Part shown: one piece after another, positions 1-6,235 of the stretch
How positions within the stretch are numbered: position 1 is the stretch's first letter
Layout: every line of letters begins with the position of its first letter
Assembly: GCA_964385195.1 (NCBI GenBank)
Contig: CAYLOC010000179.1
Location: forward strand, 1-6,289
Source: CAYLOC01 sp964385195
GTDB lineage: Bacteria > Actinomycetota > Actinomycetes > Propionibacteriales > Nocardioidaceae
Reading direction: 5' to 3'
Length of the DNA: 6,289 bases
The notes under the pieces: generated by a model
Seen by the model: the letters and a program-made list of their open reading frames with translations, nothing else
The model's database searches: none
What the model was told of the DNA's origin: nothing
Program-made: the position numbers and the translations under genes

Positions 1-362
1 TCGGTGTCGGGTTCGGCGAAATCCTCGAGGTAGTCGGTGAACGTGGACACCTGCCAGTCCGCGAGCCGCGCCATGGTGTGGCCGAGTGCCCGGGTGAGCC
101 GTACGGCGGTGTCCACGTCCACCTGGCCGCTGTCCACCAGACCGGTGAGCATGGTGATCGCCTCCCGGTCTCCAGCGGTGAACGCTGCGGCCGTCCCGGC
201 GTCGGGAAACCCCAAGGCACGCCACAGCCGACGGGCGAGGTCCGGGCTGACGTCGGTGCCGTCGACCAGATCCTCGGCGGTCAGCTCCGGTACCTCCTGC
301 AGGATCTTCCGGATCGCGCCCTGACCGGGTGAGTCCCCCGGGGTTCTGCCGGCGTCGCTCAC
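1..362 (-). CDS. Adenylate/guanylate cyclase-type protein, N-terminal regulatory part (partial, runs off left edge)
   Basis: I translated the minus strand here by hand; 120 codons are open with no stop before the window edge. The GTG start at 362-360 overlaps the TGA of the upstream PH-domain gene by 4 bases, and a GAGGG ribosome-binding site lies 5 bases before it. Residues about 44-54 read RRLWRALGFPD and 91-105 RALGHTMARLADWQV, with an FTAGDREAI stretch between them (about 61-69). From memory this matches the helical N-terminal regulatory region of actinobacterial class III cyclases of the Rv1264 type, where it controls a C-terminal catalytic domain that makes cAMP. The catalytic domain would lie beyond the left edge, so activity cannot be judged. 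Streptomyces coelicolor, as I recall, also has an adenylate cyclase gene beside the biotin ligase and pccB. The family call is good; cyclase activity is inferred. Confidence 0.72.
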   Translation of the reverse strand, partial: MSDAGRTPGDSPGQGAIRKILQEVPELTAEDLVDGTDVSPDLARRLWRALGFPDAGTAAAFTAGDREAITMLTGLVDSGQVDVDTAVRLTRALGHTMARLADWQVSTFTDYLEDFAEPDT

Positions 363-898
363 CGTGTCCCTCGCCCTCGCCGTACGCCGGTCTCGTCGGG
401 CCCGTCACCGGACTCGGCTCCGAACAGCAGATCCGCGATGGTCTGCCGCAGCCGCTTCACGTCTGGCACGTCGTGCAGCACCGACCGGCCGCGCTCGCTC
501 GCATCGGAGACCACCAGGGTGCCGCAGCCGAGCAGCCGGTCCCATAAGCCCCGCTCGTAGCTCACGTCGTTGATCCGGGACAACGGGATGTCACGGCCGA
601 CACGGCGCAGGACGCCATGTCGGCTGATCAGGCGGAAGTTGGTGACGGTGAAGGTTGCGGCGAACCAGGACAGGAACGGCCGCACGACCAGCCACAGGAT
701 CACCAGGCCGCCGACTGCGATCACTGTCCACAGCAGCGGGTCGTGGGCGGCGCCGGAGGGCAGGATCGCCAGGCAGTAGCCGGCCAGCCCGCACGTCACG
801 ACCAGCACCAACGCCGGAATCACCAGCGCCTTCCAGTGTGTGCGCGTGGAGAGCACGACGTACTCGCCCTCGCTCAGCCGTCGGCGGAAGACACCCAT
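359..898 (-). CDS. Membrane protein with bacterial PH (bPH2) domain
   Basis: This is a small membrane protein of 179 residues from the chosen ATG. A short cytosolic lead with the motif EGEYVVLSTRTHW is followed by two hydrophobic helices (about 24-46 and 54-79). A bPH2/YdbS-like domain follows (about 82-159) with the family-typical text FTVTNFRLISRHGVL and IPLSRINDVSYERGLWDRLLGCGTLVVSD. The last 20 residues are charged and look disordered. The molecular function is unknown; such domains sit on the cytosolic face of the membrane. A homologue (Rv3278c in M. tuberculosis, recalled) lies next to birA, as here. I chose the ATG at 898 because MGVF aligns with the start of that homologue; an in-frame ATG at 910 adds four residues, and neither has a strong ribosome-binding site. 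The cyclase-like gene follows with a 4-base overlap, suggesting co-translation. Confidence 0.85.
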   Translation of the reverse strand: MGVFRRRLSEGEYVVLSTRTHWKALVIPALVLVVTCGLAGYCLAILPSGAAHDPLLWTVIAVGGLVILWLVVRPFLSWFAATFTVTNFRLISRHGVLRRVGRDIPLSRINDVSYERGLWDRLLGCGTLVVSDASERGRSVLHDVPDVKRLRQTIADLLFGAESGDGPDETGVRRGRGTR

Positions 899-920
899 GC
901 CCCCGATCATCCCAGAACAG

Positions 921-962
921 CGTCCTGCACCCCGCGCGTGATACCGCGCACGCCGCAGGACG
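921..962 (-). other. Symmetric hairpin between biotin ligase and PH genes
   Basis: An 8-base arm CGTCCTGC (921-928) pairs perfectly with GCAGGACG (955-962). Inside it a symmetric 5x5 internal loop leads to a second perfect stem, GCGCG (934-938) with CGCGC (945-949), closed by a 6-base loop. It lies in the 80-base gap downstream of the biotin ligase stop and 23 bases before the most upstream PH start. No T tract follows on the minus strand, so a classical intrinsic terminator is not supported. It could be a U-tract-less actinobacterial terminator, an mRNA-processing or attenuation structure, or a DNA operator. The gap holds no convincing TANNNT promoter element for the PH gene. Confidence 0.5.
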
Positions 963-990
963 CAACGAAGGCGCCCCGGGGTTCCCGTGG

Positions 991-1848
991 TCAGGCAGAC
1001 GTGGTGCGCACGTGGACGACGTCGCCGGCACTGACCGGGACCGGGGCGCCGCCCTCGTCACGACGGACCAGCAGCCGGCCCCGCCGGTCCACCCCGACCG
1101 CCTCTCCGTGCATGACCGACGCCCCGGGGAGTTCGACCCGCACGCGCTGCCCGATGGTGCTGCAGGCGTCGACGTACGCGCCGACAAAGTCATCGGTCGC
1201 CTCGCCGCCGCGCCGTATCCACCCGGCCAGCAGGTTCTCCAGCCCGCGAAGCGCGGTCCGGACCAGCAGTGACCGGTCGGTGCTGGTGGCGCCGGCGAGC
1301 ACGAGCGACACCGCTTCCGGCCCGGGAAGCTCAGCGCGGGTCTGGGACACGTTGAGCCCGATACCGATCACGGCGGCCGGCGTGGGGTCCTCCACCCGCT
1401 GTACCAGGATGCCGGCCAGCTTCTGGCCCTCGACCAGTACGTCGTTGGGCCACTTCAGCGTCGCCGGTACGTCGGCCACACGACGGCAGGCGGCGGCGAC
1501 GGCGAGGCCGGTCAGCAGCGGGATCCAGGGCCACCAACGCACCGGCACGTCCGGTCGGACCAGCACCGACATCGCGACCGACGAGCGGGGCGGCGCGGTC
1601 CAGGTCCGGCCCAGTCGCCCGTGTCCGGCGGACTGGTACTCCGCGAGCAGGATCCGGCCGGACTCCCCGCCGTTGTGCGCCTCCTGGGCCAGCGCGTCGT
1701 TGGTCGAACCCACGTCAGGGACCACCGTCAGCGCCGTCCACATCGAGTCAGCGGTGACCAGCGCGCGCCGCAGCGCCCCAGCGTCCAACGGCGGCCGGGA
1801 CAGCGACGCGAACGCCGACCCGCCCCCCGCCGTACCGAGACCGTCCAT
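991..1848 (-). CDS. birA: Biotin--[acetyl-CoA-carboxylase] ligase, monofunctional
   Basis: This cytosolic enzyme activates biotin with ATP to biotinyl-5'-AMP and attaches it to the carrier lysine of biotin enzymes, here most likely the acyl-CoA carboxylase alpha subunit. It has 285 residues. The BPL_LplA_LipB catalytic domain shows GSTN (47-50), the biotinyl-AMP loop SAGHGRLGRTW (73-83), KWPNDVL (132-138), KLAGIL (143-148) and IGIGLNV (161-167). A C-terminal SH3-like domain spans about 233-281. There is no N-terminal helix-turn-helix, so it is a group I ligase that does not itself repress biotin genes. The ATG at 1848 was chosen because the next plus-strand gene begins 24 bases away and a -10-like TAGCGT stands 8 bases before it. 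The frame stays open much further upstream, but only as a shadow of accD. It is divergent from accD, the partner of its substrate protein. Confidence 0.95.
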   Translation of the reverse strand: MDGLGTAGGGSAFASLSRPPLDAGALRRALVTADSMWTALTVVPDVGSTNDALAQEAHNGGESGRILLAEYQSAGHGRLGRTWTAPPRSSVAMSVLVRPDVPVRWWPWIPLLTGLAVAAACRRVADVPATLKWPNDVLVEGQKLAGILVQRVEDPTPAAVIGIGLNVSQTRAELPGPEAVSLVLAGATSTDRSLLVRTALRGLENLLAGWIRRGGEATDDFVGAYVDACSTIGQRVRVELPGASVMHGEAVGVDRRGRLLVRRDEGGAPVPVSAGDVVHVRTTSA

Positions 1849-1856
1849 GAGGGTCC

Positions 1857-1862
1857 ACGCTA
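1857..1862 (-). promoter_or_regulatory. Predicted -10 element for leaderless birA transcript
   Basis: Read on the minus strand the hexamer is TAGCGT, a TANNNT match, ending 8 bases before the birA ATG at 1848. That spacing would place the transcription start on or next to the A of the ATG. There is no purine-rich Shine-Dalgarno sequence in the short leader. No convincing -35 hexamer is visible, and any such element would lie inside accD. Confidence 0.55.
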
Positions 1863-1866
1863 CGCT
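1861..1866 (+). promoter_or_regulatory. Predicted -10 element for leaderless accD transcript
   Basis: TACGCT (TANNNT) lies 6 bases before the accD GTG at 1873, the spacing expected for a leaderless actinobacterial message. It shares bases 1861-1862 with the oppositely oriented birA -10 element. No recognisable -35 is seen; it would fall within the first codons of birA. Confidence 0.55.
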
Positions 1867-1872
1867 GCGGGC

Positions 1873-3510
1873 GTGAGTAACTCTGACTCCCACGATTCCG
1901 ACGACTCTGCCCGGGCCGACAACCCTGCGCCGGATGTTCGCACCACCGCCGGCAAGATCGCCGACCTCACCAACCGGCTGGACGCAGCGGTCAACGCCGG
2001 ATCGAAACGTGCGATCGAGAAGCAGCACGCCAAGGGCAAGCTGACCGCACGCGAGCGAGTGGAACAGCTGCTCGACGACGGCTCGTTCGTGGAGATGGAC
2101 GAACTCGCCCGGCACCGCGCCACAAACTTCGGGATGCAGAAGAAGCGGCCGTACGGCGACGGTGTCGTCACCGGCTACGGCACCATCGACGGCCACCAGG
2201 TGTGCGTGTTCGCGCAGGACTTCACCGTCTTCGGGGGCAGCCTCGGGCAGGTCTTCGGCGAAAAGATCCTGAAGGTCATGGACATGGCGATGAAGACCGG
2301 CTGCCCGATCATCGGCATCAACGACTCCGGCGGCGCCCGCATCCAAGAAGGCGTGGTGTCGCTGGGGATGTACGGCGAGATCTTCCGCCGGAACACACTG
2401 GCCTCTGGGGTGATCCCGCAGGTGTCCCTGATCGTCGGCCCGTGTGCCGGAGGCGCGGTCTACTCTCCCGCGATCACCGACTTCACGGTGATGGTGGACC
2501 AGACCTCCCACATGTTCATCACCGGGCCCGACGTCATCAAGACCGTCACCGGCGAGGACGTGTCGATGGAGGATCTCGGCGGTGCACACTCCCACAACAC
2601 CAAGAGCGGCAACGCGCACTACAAGGCCGCCGACGAGAAGGACGCGATCGAGTGGGTCCAGGCGCTGCTGTCCTACCTGCCACAGAACAACCTTGAGGAT
2701 CCCCCGGTATTCGACGCGCCGCTCAGCGACGACGACGGCCTGCTGCAGGTGAGCGACACCGACCGGGCCCTGGACACGCTGGTCCCGGACTCCCCGAACC
2801 AGCCCTATGACATGCACACCGCGATCACCGCATGCCTCGACGACGGCGAGTTCCTGGAGGTCCAAGAGCTCTACGCACAGAACATCATCGTGGGGTTCGG
2901 CCGGGTCGAGGGGCAGTCGGTGGGCGTGGTCGCCAACCAGCCGATGCAGCTGGCCGGCACCTTGGACATCGACGCATCGGAGAAGGCGGCGCGGTTCGTG
3001 CGCAGCTGCGACTGCTTCAACATCCCGGTGCTCACCTTCGTCGACGTACCCGGGTTCCTGCCGGGCACCGACCAGGAGTGGAACGGCATCATCCGCCGCG
3101 GCGCGAAGCTGTTGTTCGCCTACTCCGAGGCGACGGTCCCGCTGCTGACAGTCATCACCCGCAAGGCGTACGGCGGGGCGTACGACGTGATGGGGTCCAA
3201 GCACCTCGGCGCGGACATGAACGTCGCGTGGCCGACGGCCCAGATCGCCGTCATGGGCGCGCAGGGAGCGGTGAACATCCTCTACCGCGGTGAGCTCGCT
3301 CACGCCGCGGACCCAGAGGCGCGCCGGGCGGAGCTGGTCACGGACTACGAGGACACGCTCGCCAACCCCTACATCGCGGCCGAACGCGGGTACGTCGACA
3401 CCGTGATCTACCCGCACGAGACCCGGACCGAGATCATCCGGGCACTCCGGCAGCTGCGGAACAAGCGGGAGCAGCTGCCCCCGAAGAAGCACGGGAACAT
3501 CCCCCTATGA
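1873..3510 (+). CDS. accD: Acyl-CoA carboxylase beta (carboxyltransferase) subunit, probably propionyl-CoA type
   Basis: This subunit transfers the carboxyl group from carboxybiotin on the alpha subunit to an acyl-CoA, giving methylmalonyl-CoA (or malonyl-CoA) for lipid and polyketide synthesis or propionate use. At 545 residues it has the usual length of AccD5/PccB. After a polar, Ser/Asp-rich lead (1-22) come the N- and C-terminal carboxyltransferase halves. Visible motifs are SGGARIQEGV (152-161), the oxyanion-hole stretch GPCAGGAVYSPA (189-200), and RKAYGGAYDVMGSKHLG (430-446). The C-terminus is PPKKHGNIPL. Asp438 after GGAY is also present in propionyl-CoA carboxylases I recall, including the human one. 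It appears to match the residue that sets acyl-chain preference in Streptomyces PccB (D422), an alignment I could not check. The GTG at 1873 was chosen because homology begins just after it and a -10-like hexamer sits 6 bases upstream. It overlaps the epsilon gene by 4 bases. The alpha subunit is absent from the window. Confidence 0.95.
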   Translation: MSNSDSHDSDDSARADNPAPDVRTTAGKIADLTNRLDAAVNAGSKRAIEKQHAKGKLTARERVEQLLDDGSFVEMDELARHRATNFGMQKKRPYGDGVVTGYGTIDGHQVCVFAQDFTVFGGSLGQVFGEKILKVMDMAMKTGCPIIGINDSGGARIQEGVVSLGMYGEIFRRNTLASGVIPQVSLIVGPCAGGAVYSPAITDFTVMVDQTSHMFITGPDVIKTVTGEDVSMEDLGGAHSHNTKSGNAHYKAADEKDAIEWVQALLSYLPQNNLEDPPVFDAPLSDDDGLLQVSDTDRALDTLVPDSPNQPYDMHTAITACLDDGEFLEVQELYAQNIIVGFGRVEGQSVGVVANQPMQLAGTLDIDASEKAARFVRSCDCFNIPVLTFVDVPGFLPGTDQEWNGIIRRGAKLLFAYSEATVPLLTVITRKAYGGAYDVMGSKHLGADMNVAWPTAQIAVMGAQGAVNILYRGELAHAADPEARRAELVTDYEDTLANPYIAAERGYVDTVIYPHETRTEIIRALRQLRNKREQLPPKKHGNIPL

Positions 3511-3758
3511 GTTCGTCCGACTCGGCCCCGGCGGAAACCCCTGGTGTGGATCGGACGAATCAGGGGTGGCTGGTACAGGGGACGCCCACCGAGGATGAGC
3601 TGGCGGCGGTGGTTACCGTGCTGAGCGCGGCCGGGACCGCCTCCGCTGCCCGACCCGCCCCGCGTCGAGCCGGGCCGTCGCCGTGGCTGGGCCGGGACAC
3701 CGCCGTACGCCCGCTGCCGCGCCGCGGTCCGCAGGCGTGGCGGCATACGTTCCGGTGA
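3507..3758 (+). CDS. accE: Acyl-CoA carboxylase epsilon subunit
   Basis: This is a small protein of 83 residues. The ACC_epsilon family is recognised from GWLVQGTPTEDELAAVVTVLSAA (about 20-42, given here as adjoining segments GWLVQGTPTEDE and LAAVVTVLSAA), an Ala/Pro/Arg-rich linker, and a C-terminal segment with PSPWLGR (58-64) and PQAWRHTFR (75-83). In Streptomyces and Mycobacterium such subunits bind the alpha-beta complex and raise carboxylase activity. The ATG overlaps the accD TGA (ATGA), so it is probably translationally coupled to the beta subunit; GGGAA lies 9 bases upstream, inside the accD end. The first 17 residues are polar and poorly conserved in the family. Family members are short and divergent, so the call rests on the two terminal motifs plus position right after accD. 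Confidence 0.9.
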   Translation: MSSSDSAPAETPGVDRTNQGWLVQGTPTEDELAAVVTVLSAAGTASAARPAPRRAGPSPWLGRDTAVRPLPRRGPQAWRHTFR

Positions 3759-3760
3759 GC

Positions 3761-3772
3761 GGCCCGCGGGCC
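3761..3772. other. Perfect 12-base palindrome after accE
   Basis: GGCCCGCGGGCC begins 3 bases after the accE stop and is followed by CCTTT. As RNA it would give only a 4-base stem with a 4-base loop, so it is at best a weak terminator. It could equally be a short operator or chance in GC-rich DNA. Confidence 0.2.
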
Positions 3773-3779
3773 CTTTGCA

Positions 3780-3799
3780 CAACGCTCCCGCAACGCTCC
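3780..3799 (+). repeat. Two 9-base direct repeats, 11-base period
   Basis: CAACGCTCC occurs at 3780-3788 and again at 3791-3799. The copies are exact and one helical turn apart. Relative to a leaderless start at 3843 they cover about -63 to -44, upstream of any -35 site, where an activator might bind. No known regulator site is recognised. Confidence 0.35.
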
Positions 3800-3829
3800 A
3801 CCGGGAAGGGACGGCGCGGCCGCCAACGA

Positions 3830-3835
3830 TAGGGT
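3830..3835 (+). promoter_or_regulatory. Predicted -10 element for leaderless DUF885 gene
   Basis: TAGGGT ends 7 bases before the ATG at 3843, a typical actinobacterial leaderless arrangement, and no ribosome-binding site is visible. A poor -35 candidate, GGGACG (3808-3813), matches three of six consensus bases with a 16-base spacer. Confidence 0.55.
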
Positions 3836-3842
3836 CGGCGCC

Positions 3843-5537
3843 ATGACCGAGTCTGCTCCGCACCGCCGTATCGATGCCCGGATGGATGTCTTCGTCGAGG
3901 AGTCGGCCGCGCTGGACCCGCTGGAGGCGACGTCGGCCGGCATCCCCGGGTACGACGACACGTTGCCGGACTTCTCCCCCGACGGCTTCACCGCCCGCGC
4001 CGACGCGGCCCGGTCGGCGCTGGCCGACGTACGCGCGCTGCAGCCCGTCGACGCGCGGGAGAGGGCAGCCCAAGAGGCGTTCGTGGAGCGGCTCGAGGTG
4101 GGCCTGGAGCAGCACGAGGCCCGTACGCCGCAGTCGCAGCTGAGCGTGATCGCCAGCCCGCTGCATGAGATCCGTGCAGCGTTCGACCTGATGCCGACCG
4201 ACGGCGAGGAGGCATGGCAGGCGATCGACGCGCGCCTCGCCGCCGTACCGGCGGCGCTGGACGGGTACCGGACGACCCTCACCGGCTGCGCCGACGACGG
4301 CGTGGTCTCCGCCAAGCGACAGATCGCCGCCGTTGCCGACCAGGTCAAGTCGTGGACCGGCCAGCAGGGCACATCGGGCGACTTCTTCGCCGGGCTGGCC
4401 GAGCAGGCCGACGGCCCGGACACACTCCGGGAACAGGTCGCCCGCCATGCCGCCGCCGCGCGCGACGCCTACGCGGCCTTCGCCGTCTGGCTGGAGCGTG
4501 ACCTCCTTCCCCGCGGCCGGGACCGGGACGCCGCCGGCCGGGAGCAGTACGCCCGTGACTCGCGGTACTTCCTGGGCGCCGTCATTGACCTGGAAGAGAC
4601 CTACGCCTGGGGGTGGCAGGAGCTGGCCCGGATCGAGGCCGACATGGCCCGCGTCGCCGACCAGATCGCCCCCGGCGGCAGCGTCGACGACGCGGTCGCC
4701 GCGCTGGACGCCCAGCCCGAGCGCACCGTGCACGGACGAGACGCGTTCCGCGACTGGATGCAGCACCTCGCCGACACCACGGTCGCCGCGATGGCCGGGA
4801 ACCACTTCGACATCCCCGACCCGGTGCGCCGGATCGAGTGCCGGCTGGCTCCTACCAACGACGGCGGCATCTACTACACCGGCCCGAGCGAGGACTTCAC
4901 CCGCCCTGGCCGGATGTGGTGGGCGGTCCCCGACGGCATCGACGACTTCTCGACCTGGCGGGAGGTCACCACCGTCTACCACGAGGGCGTCCCCGGCCAC
5001 CACCTCCAGGTCGGCCAGACCGCCTACCGCAGCGCGTTGCTCAACCGGTGGCAGCGGCTGCTGTGCTGGGTCTCCGGCCACGGCGAGGGATGGGCACTGT
5101 ACGCCGAGCGGCTGATGGACGACCTCGGCTACCTGTCCGACCCCGGTAACAAGCTCGGCATGCTCGACTCCCAGGCGTTCCGCGCGGCACGCGTGATCGT
5201 CGACATCGGGATGCACCTGGAGCTGTCCATACCCGCCGACAACCCCTTCGGGTTCCATCCGGGCGAGACGTGGACGCCGGAACTGGGGTTGCAGTTCATG
5301 CTCGCGCACAGCCGGGACGAGCCGGCCCGAGTCCGGTTCGAGGTCAACCGCTACCTGGGGTGGCCGGGCCAGGCCCCGTCGTACAAGGTCGGGGAACGGA
5401 TCTGGCTACAGGCCCGCGAGGAGGTCAAGGCCCGGCAGGGCGCCGACTTCGACCTCAAGGCGTTCCACCGCGCGGCGCTCGACCTCGGCTCGATGGGCCT
5501 GGACCCGCTCCGCCGCGCCCTCCTCCCCGCCGAGTAG
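3843..5537 (+). CDS. DUF885 family protein, putative zinc metallopeptidase
   Basis: This protein has 564 residues and no signal peptide or membrane segment, so it is probably cytosolic. The family is recognised from its metal-site-like motif HEGVPGHH (380-387), an HExxxHH-like variant of gluzincin peptidase sites, and from GHGEGWALYAE (412-422), whose Glu415 could be a further metal ligand. Other family-typical stretches are YYTGPSEDFTRPGRMWW (about 341-357) and the C-terminal region with RFEVNRYLGWPGQAPSYKVG (about 499-518). DUF885 proteins are usually annotated as uncharacterised or as putative peptidases; the substrate here is unknown. All recognisable motifs are intact and the length is normal. 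The start at 3843 is supported by the -10-like TAGGGT just upstream; an in-frame ATG at 3882 is less likely. It sits 84 bases after accE and 91 bases before maf, a place usually free of this gene in the loci I recall. Confidence 0.88.
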   Translation: MTESAPHRRIDARMDVFVEESAALDPLEATSAGIPGYDDTLPDFSPDGFTARADAARSALADVRALQPVDARERAAQEAFVERLEVGLEQHEARTPQSQLSVIASPLHEIRAAFDLMPTDGEEAWQAIDARLAAVPAALDGYRTTLTGCADDGVVSAKRQIAAVADQVKSWTGQQGTSGDFFAGLAEQADGPDTLREQVARHAAAARDAYAAFAVWLERDLLPRGRDRDAAGREQYARDSRYFLGAVIDLEETYAWGWQELARIEADMARVADQIAPGGSVDDAVAALDAQPERTVHGRDAFRDWMQHLADTTVAAMAGNHFDIPDPVRRIECRLAPTNDGGIYYTGPSEDFTRPGRMWWAVPDGIDDFSTWREVTTVYHEGVPGHHLQVGQTAYRSALLNRWQRLLCWVSGHGEGWALYAERLMDDLGYLSDPGNKLGMLDSQAFRAARVIVDIGMHLELSIPADNPFGFHPGETWTPELGLQFMLAHSRDEPARVRFEVNRYLGWPGQAPSYKVGERIWLQAREEVKARQGADFDLKAFHRAALDLGSMGLDPLRRALLPAE

Positions 5538-5542
5538 TCATG

Positions 5543-5616
5543 TTTTCTCACTCCAATGGGCCCTCCCTCTCCGCCGAGAGGGCACGCGCTCTCGCTCGAA
5601 CGGTCACTTTTTCTCA
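5543..5616 (+). repeat. Intergenic repeat, copy 1, with internal hairpin
   Basis: The core 5563-5616 matches 6236-6289 at 42 of 54 positions with no gap. On the left the copy extends to 5543, where TTTTCTCA (5543-5550) mirrors TTTTTCTCA at the right end (5608-5616), giving a 66-base spacing between like ends. Inside, CCCTCTC (5565-5571) pairs with GAGAGGG (5576-5582) over a 4-base loop. The gap between DUF885 and maf consists almost wholly of this element, ending 12 bases before the maf ATG. A weaker internal direct repeat relates 5548-5563 to 5591-5606. I see no transposase or coding potential. Confidence 0.7.
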
Positions 5617-5628
5617 CCAGGCTCGCGC

Positions 5629-6228
5629 ATGACTGAGGTGACGTTGGTTCTCGCGTCGGCGTCCCCGTCCCGGCTGTCCGTCCTGCGTACGGCGAGCATC
5701 GAACCGACCGTCATCGTCTCCGGCGTCGACGAGGACGGTGTGCACACCACTGATCCGGTGGCGTATGTGTGTGAGCTGGCGCAACGCAAGGCCCGGGCCG
5801 TCGTACCGAAGTCCCCGGACGGCGCGATCGTGCTGGGTTGCGACTCAACGCTGGAACTGGACGGCGCCATCCTTGGCAAACCGCTGGAGCCGGAGATCGC
5901 GGTACGCCGATGGAAGGCGATGCGGGGCCGTAGCGGCGTCCTGCACACCGGGCACTGTGTGGTGTACGGCGGTCGGGAGCTCACCAAGGGCGCGGCCACC
6001 ACCGTGCACTTCGCCGACGTCACCGATGCGGAGATTGCTGCCTACGTGGCAACCGGGGAGCCGTTACAGGTGGCCGGCGCGTTCACGCTGGAGGGGCGGG
6101 CGGGGGCGTTCATCGAACGGATCGAGGGCGATCCCCACAACGTGATGGGGCTGTCGCTTCCGCTGCTGCGAGTCATGGTCGCCGAACTCGGTGTCTCCTG
6201 GCCCGACCTCTGGACCACCCCAGGTTGA
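5629..6228 (+). CDS. maf: Maf family nucleoside-triphosphate pyrophosphatase
   Basis: Maf proteins hydrolyse non-canonical or modified nucleotides (dTTP/UTP or m7GTP types) to the monophosphate plus pyrophosphate, acting in the cytosol as house-cleaning enzymes; overexpression of relatives affects septation. This copy has 199 residues and all family motifs: LASASPSRLSVLR (8-20, with Ser10, Ser12 and Arg15), CDSTLELDG (71-79, where Asp72 aligns with the catalytic Asp), GKP (83-85), TGHCVV (107-112), AGAFTLEGRAGAFIERIEG (149-167) and DPHNVMGLSLP (168-178). The subtype is not safely readable. The ATG at 5629 directly precedes the conserved start; only a weak CAGG lies 7 bases upstream, and no TANNNT element is seen, so it may be expressed with the upstream gene. 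Maf follows accD/accE in M. tuberculosis and S. coelicolor as recalled. Here DUF885 and a repeat intervene. Confidence 0.93.
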   Translation: MTEVTLVLASASPSRLSVLRTASIEPTVIVSGVDEDGVHTTDPVAYVCELAQRKARAVVPKSPDGAIVLGCDSTLELDGAILGKPLEPEIAVRRWKAMRGRSGVLHTGHCVVYGGRELTKGAATTVHFADVTDAEIAAYVATGEPLQVAGAFTLEGRAGAFIERIEGDPHNVMGLSLPLLRVMVAELGVSWPDLWTTPG

Positions 6229-6235
6229 ACCGTCA

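Noticed and set aside
1615..1625. His76 replacing Arg in the biotin ligase GRGR-type loop (SAGHGRLGR)
   Set aside because: GHGR variants occur in many biotin ligases as far as I recall, and the rest of the active site is intact, so this is not taken as a sign of lost function.
617..1876. 419-codon plus-strand frame across the PH and biotin ligase genes
   Set aside because: It is antisense to two recognisable genes, has Ser/Thr/Arg/Pro-rich composition, and spans their intergenic gap.
991..3492. 833-codon open frame on the minus strand, mostly opposite accD
   Set aside because: Only its last 285 codons are a gene (biotin ligase). The rest is the antisense shadow of accD, kept open by GC-rich third positions, rich in Val/Asp/Arg/His and without family motifs.
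3408..5309. 633-codon open frame on the minus strand opposite DUF885 and accE
   Set aside because: The plus-strand frames have clear families (DUF885, ACC epsilon). The antisense product is low-complexity Gly/Val/Arg text with no recognisable domain, a common artefact of high GC.
5565..5612. Intrinsic terminator after DUF885
   Set aside because: The 7-base stem is good, but the T run begins 25 bases after it and the element recurs after maf, so I report it as a repeat with a hairpin.
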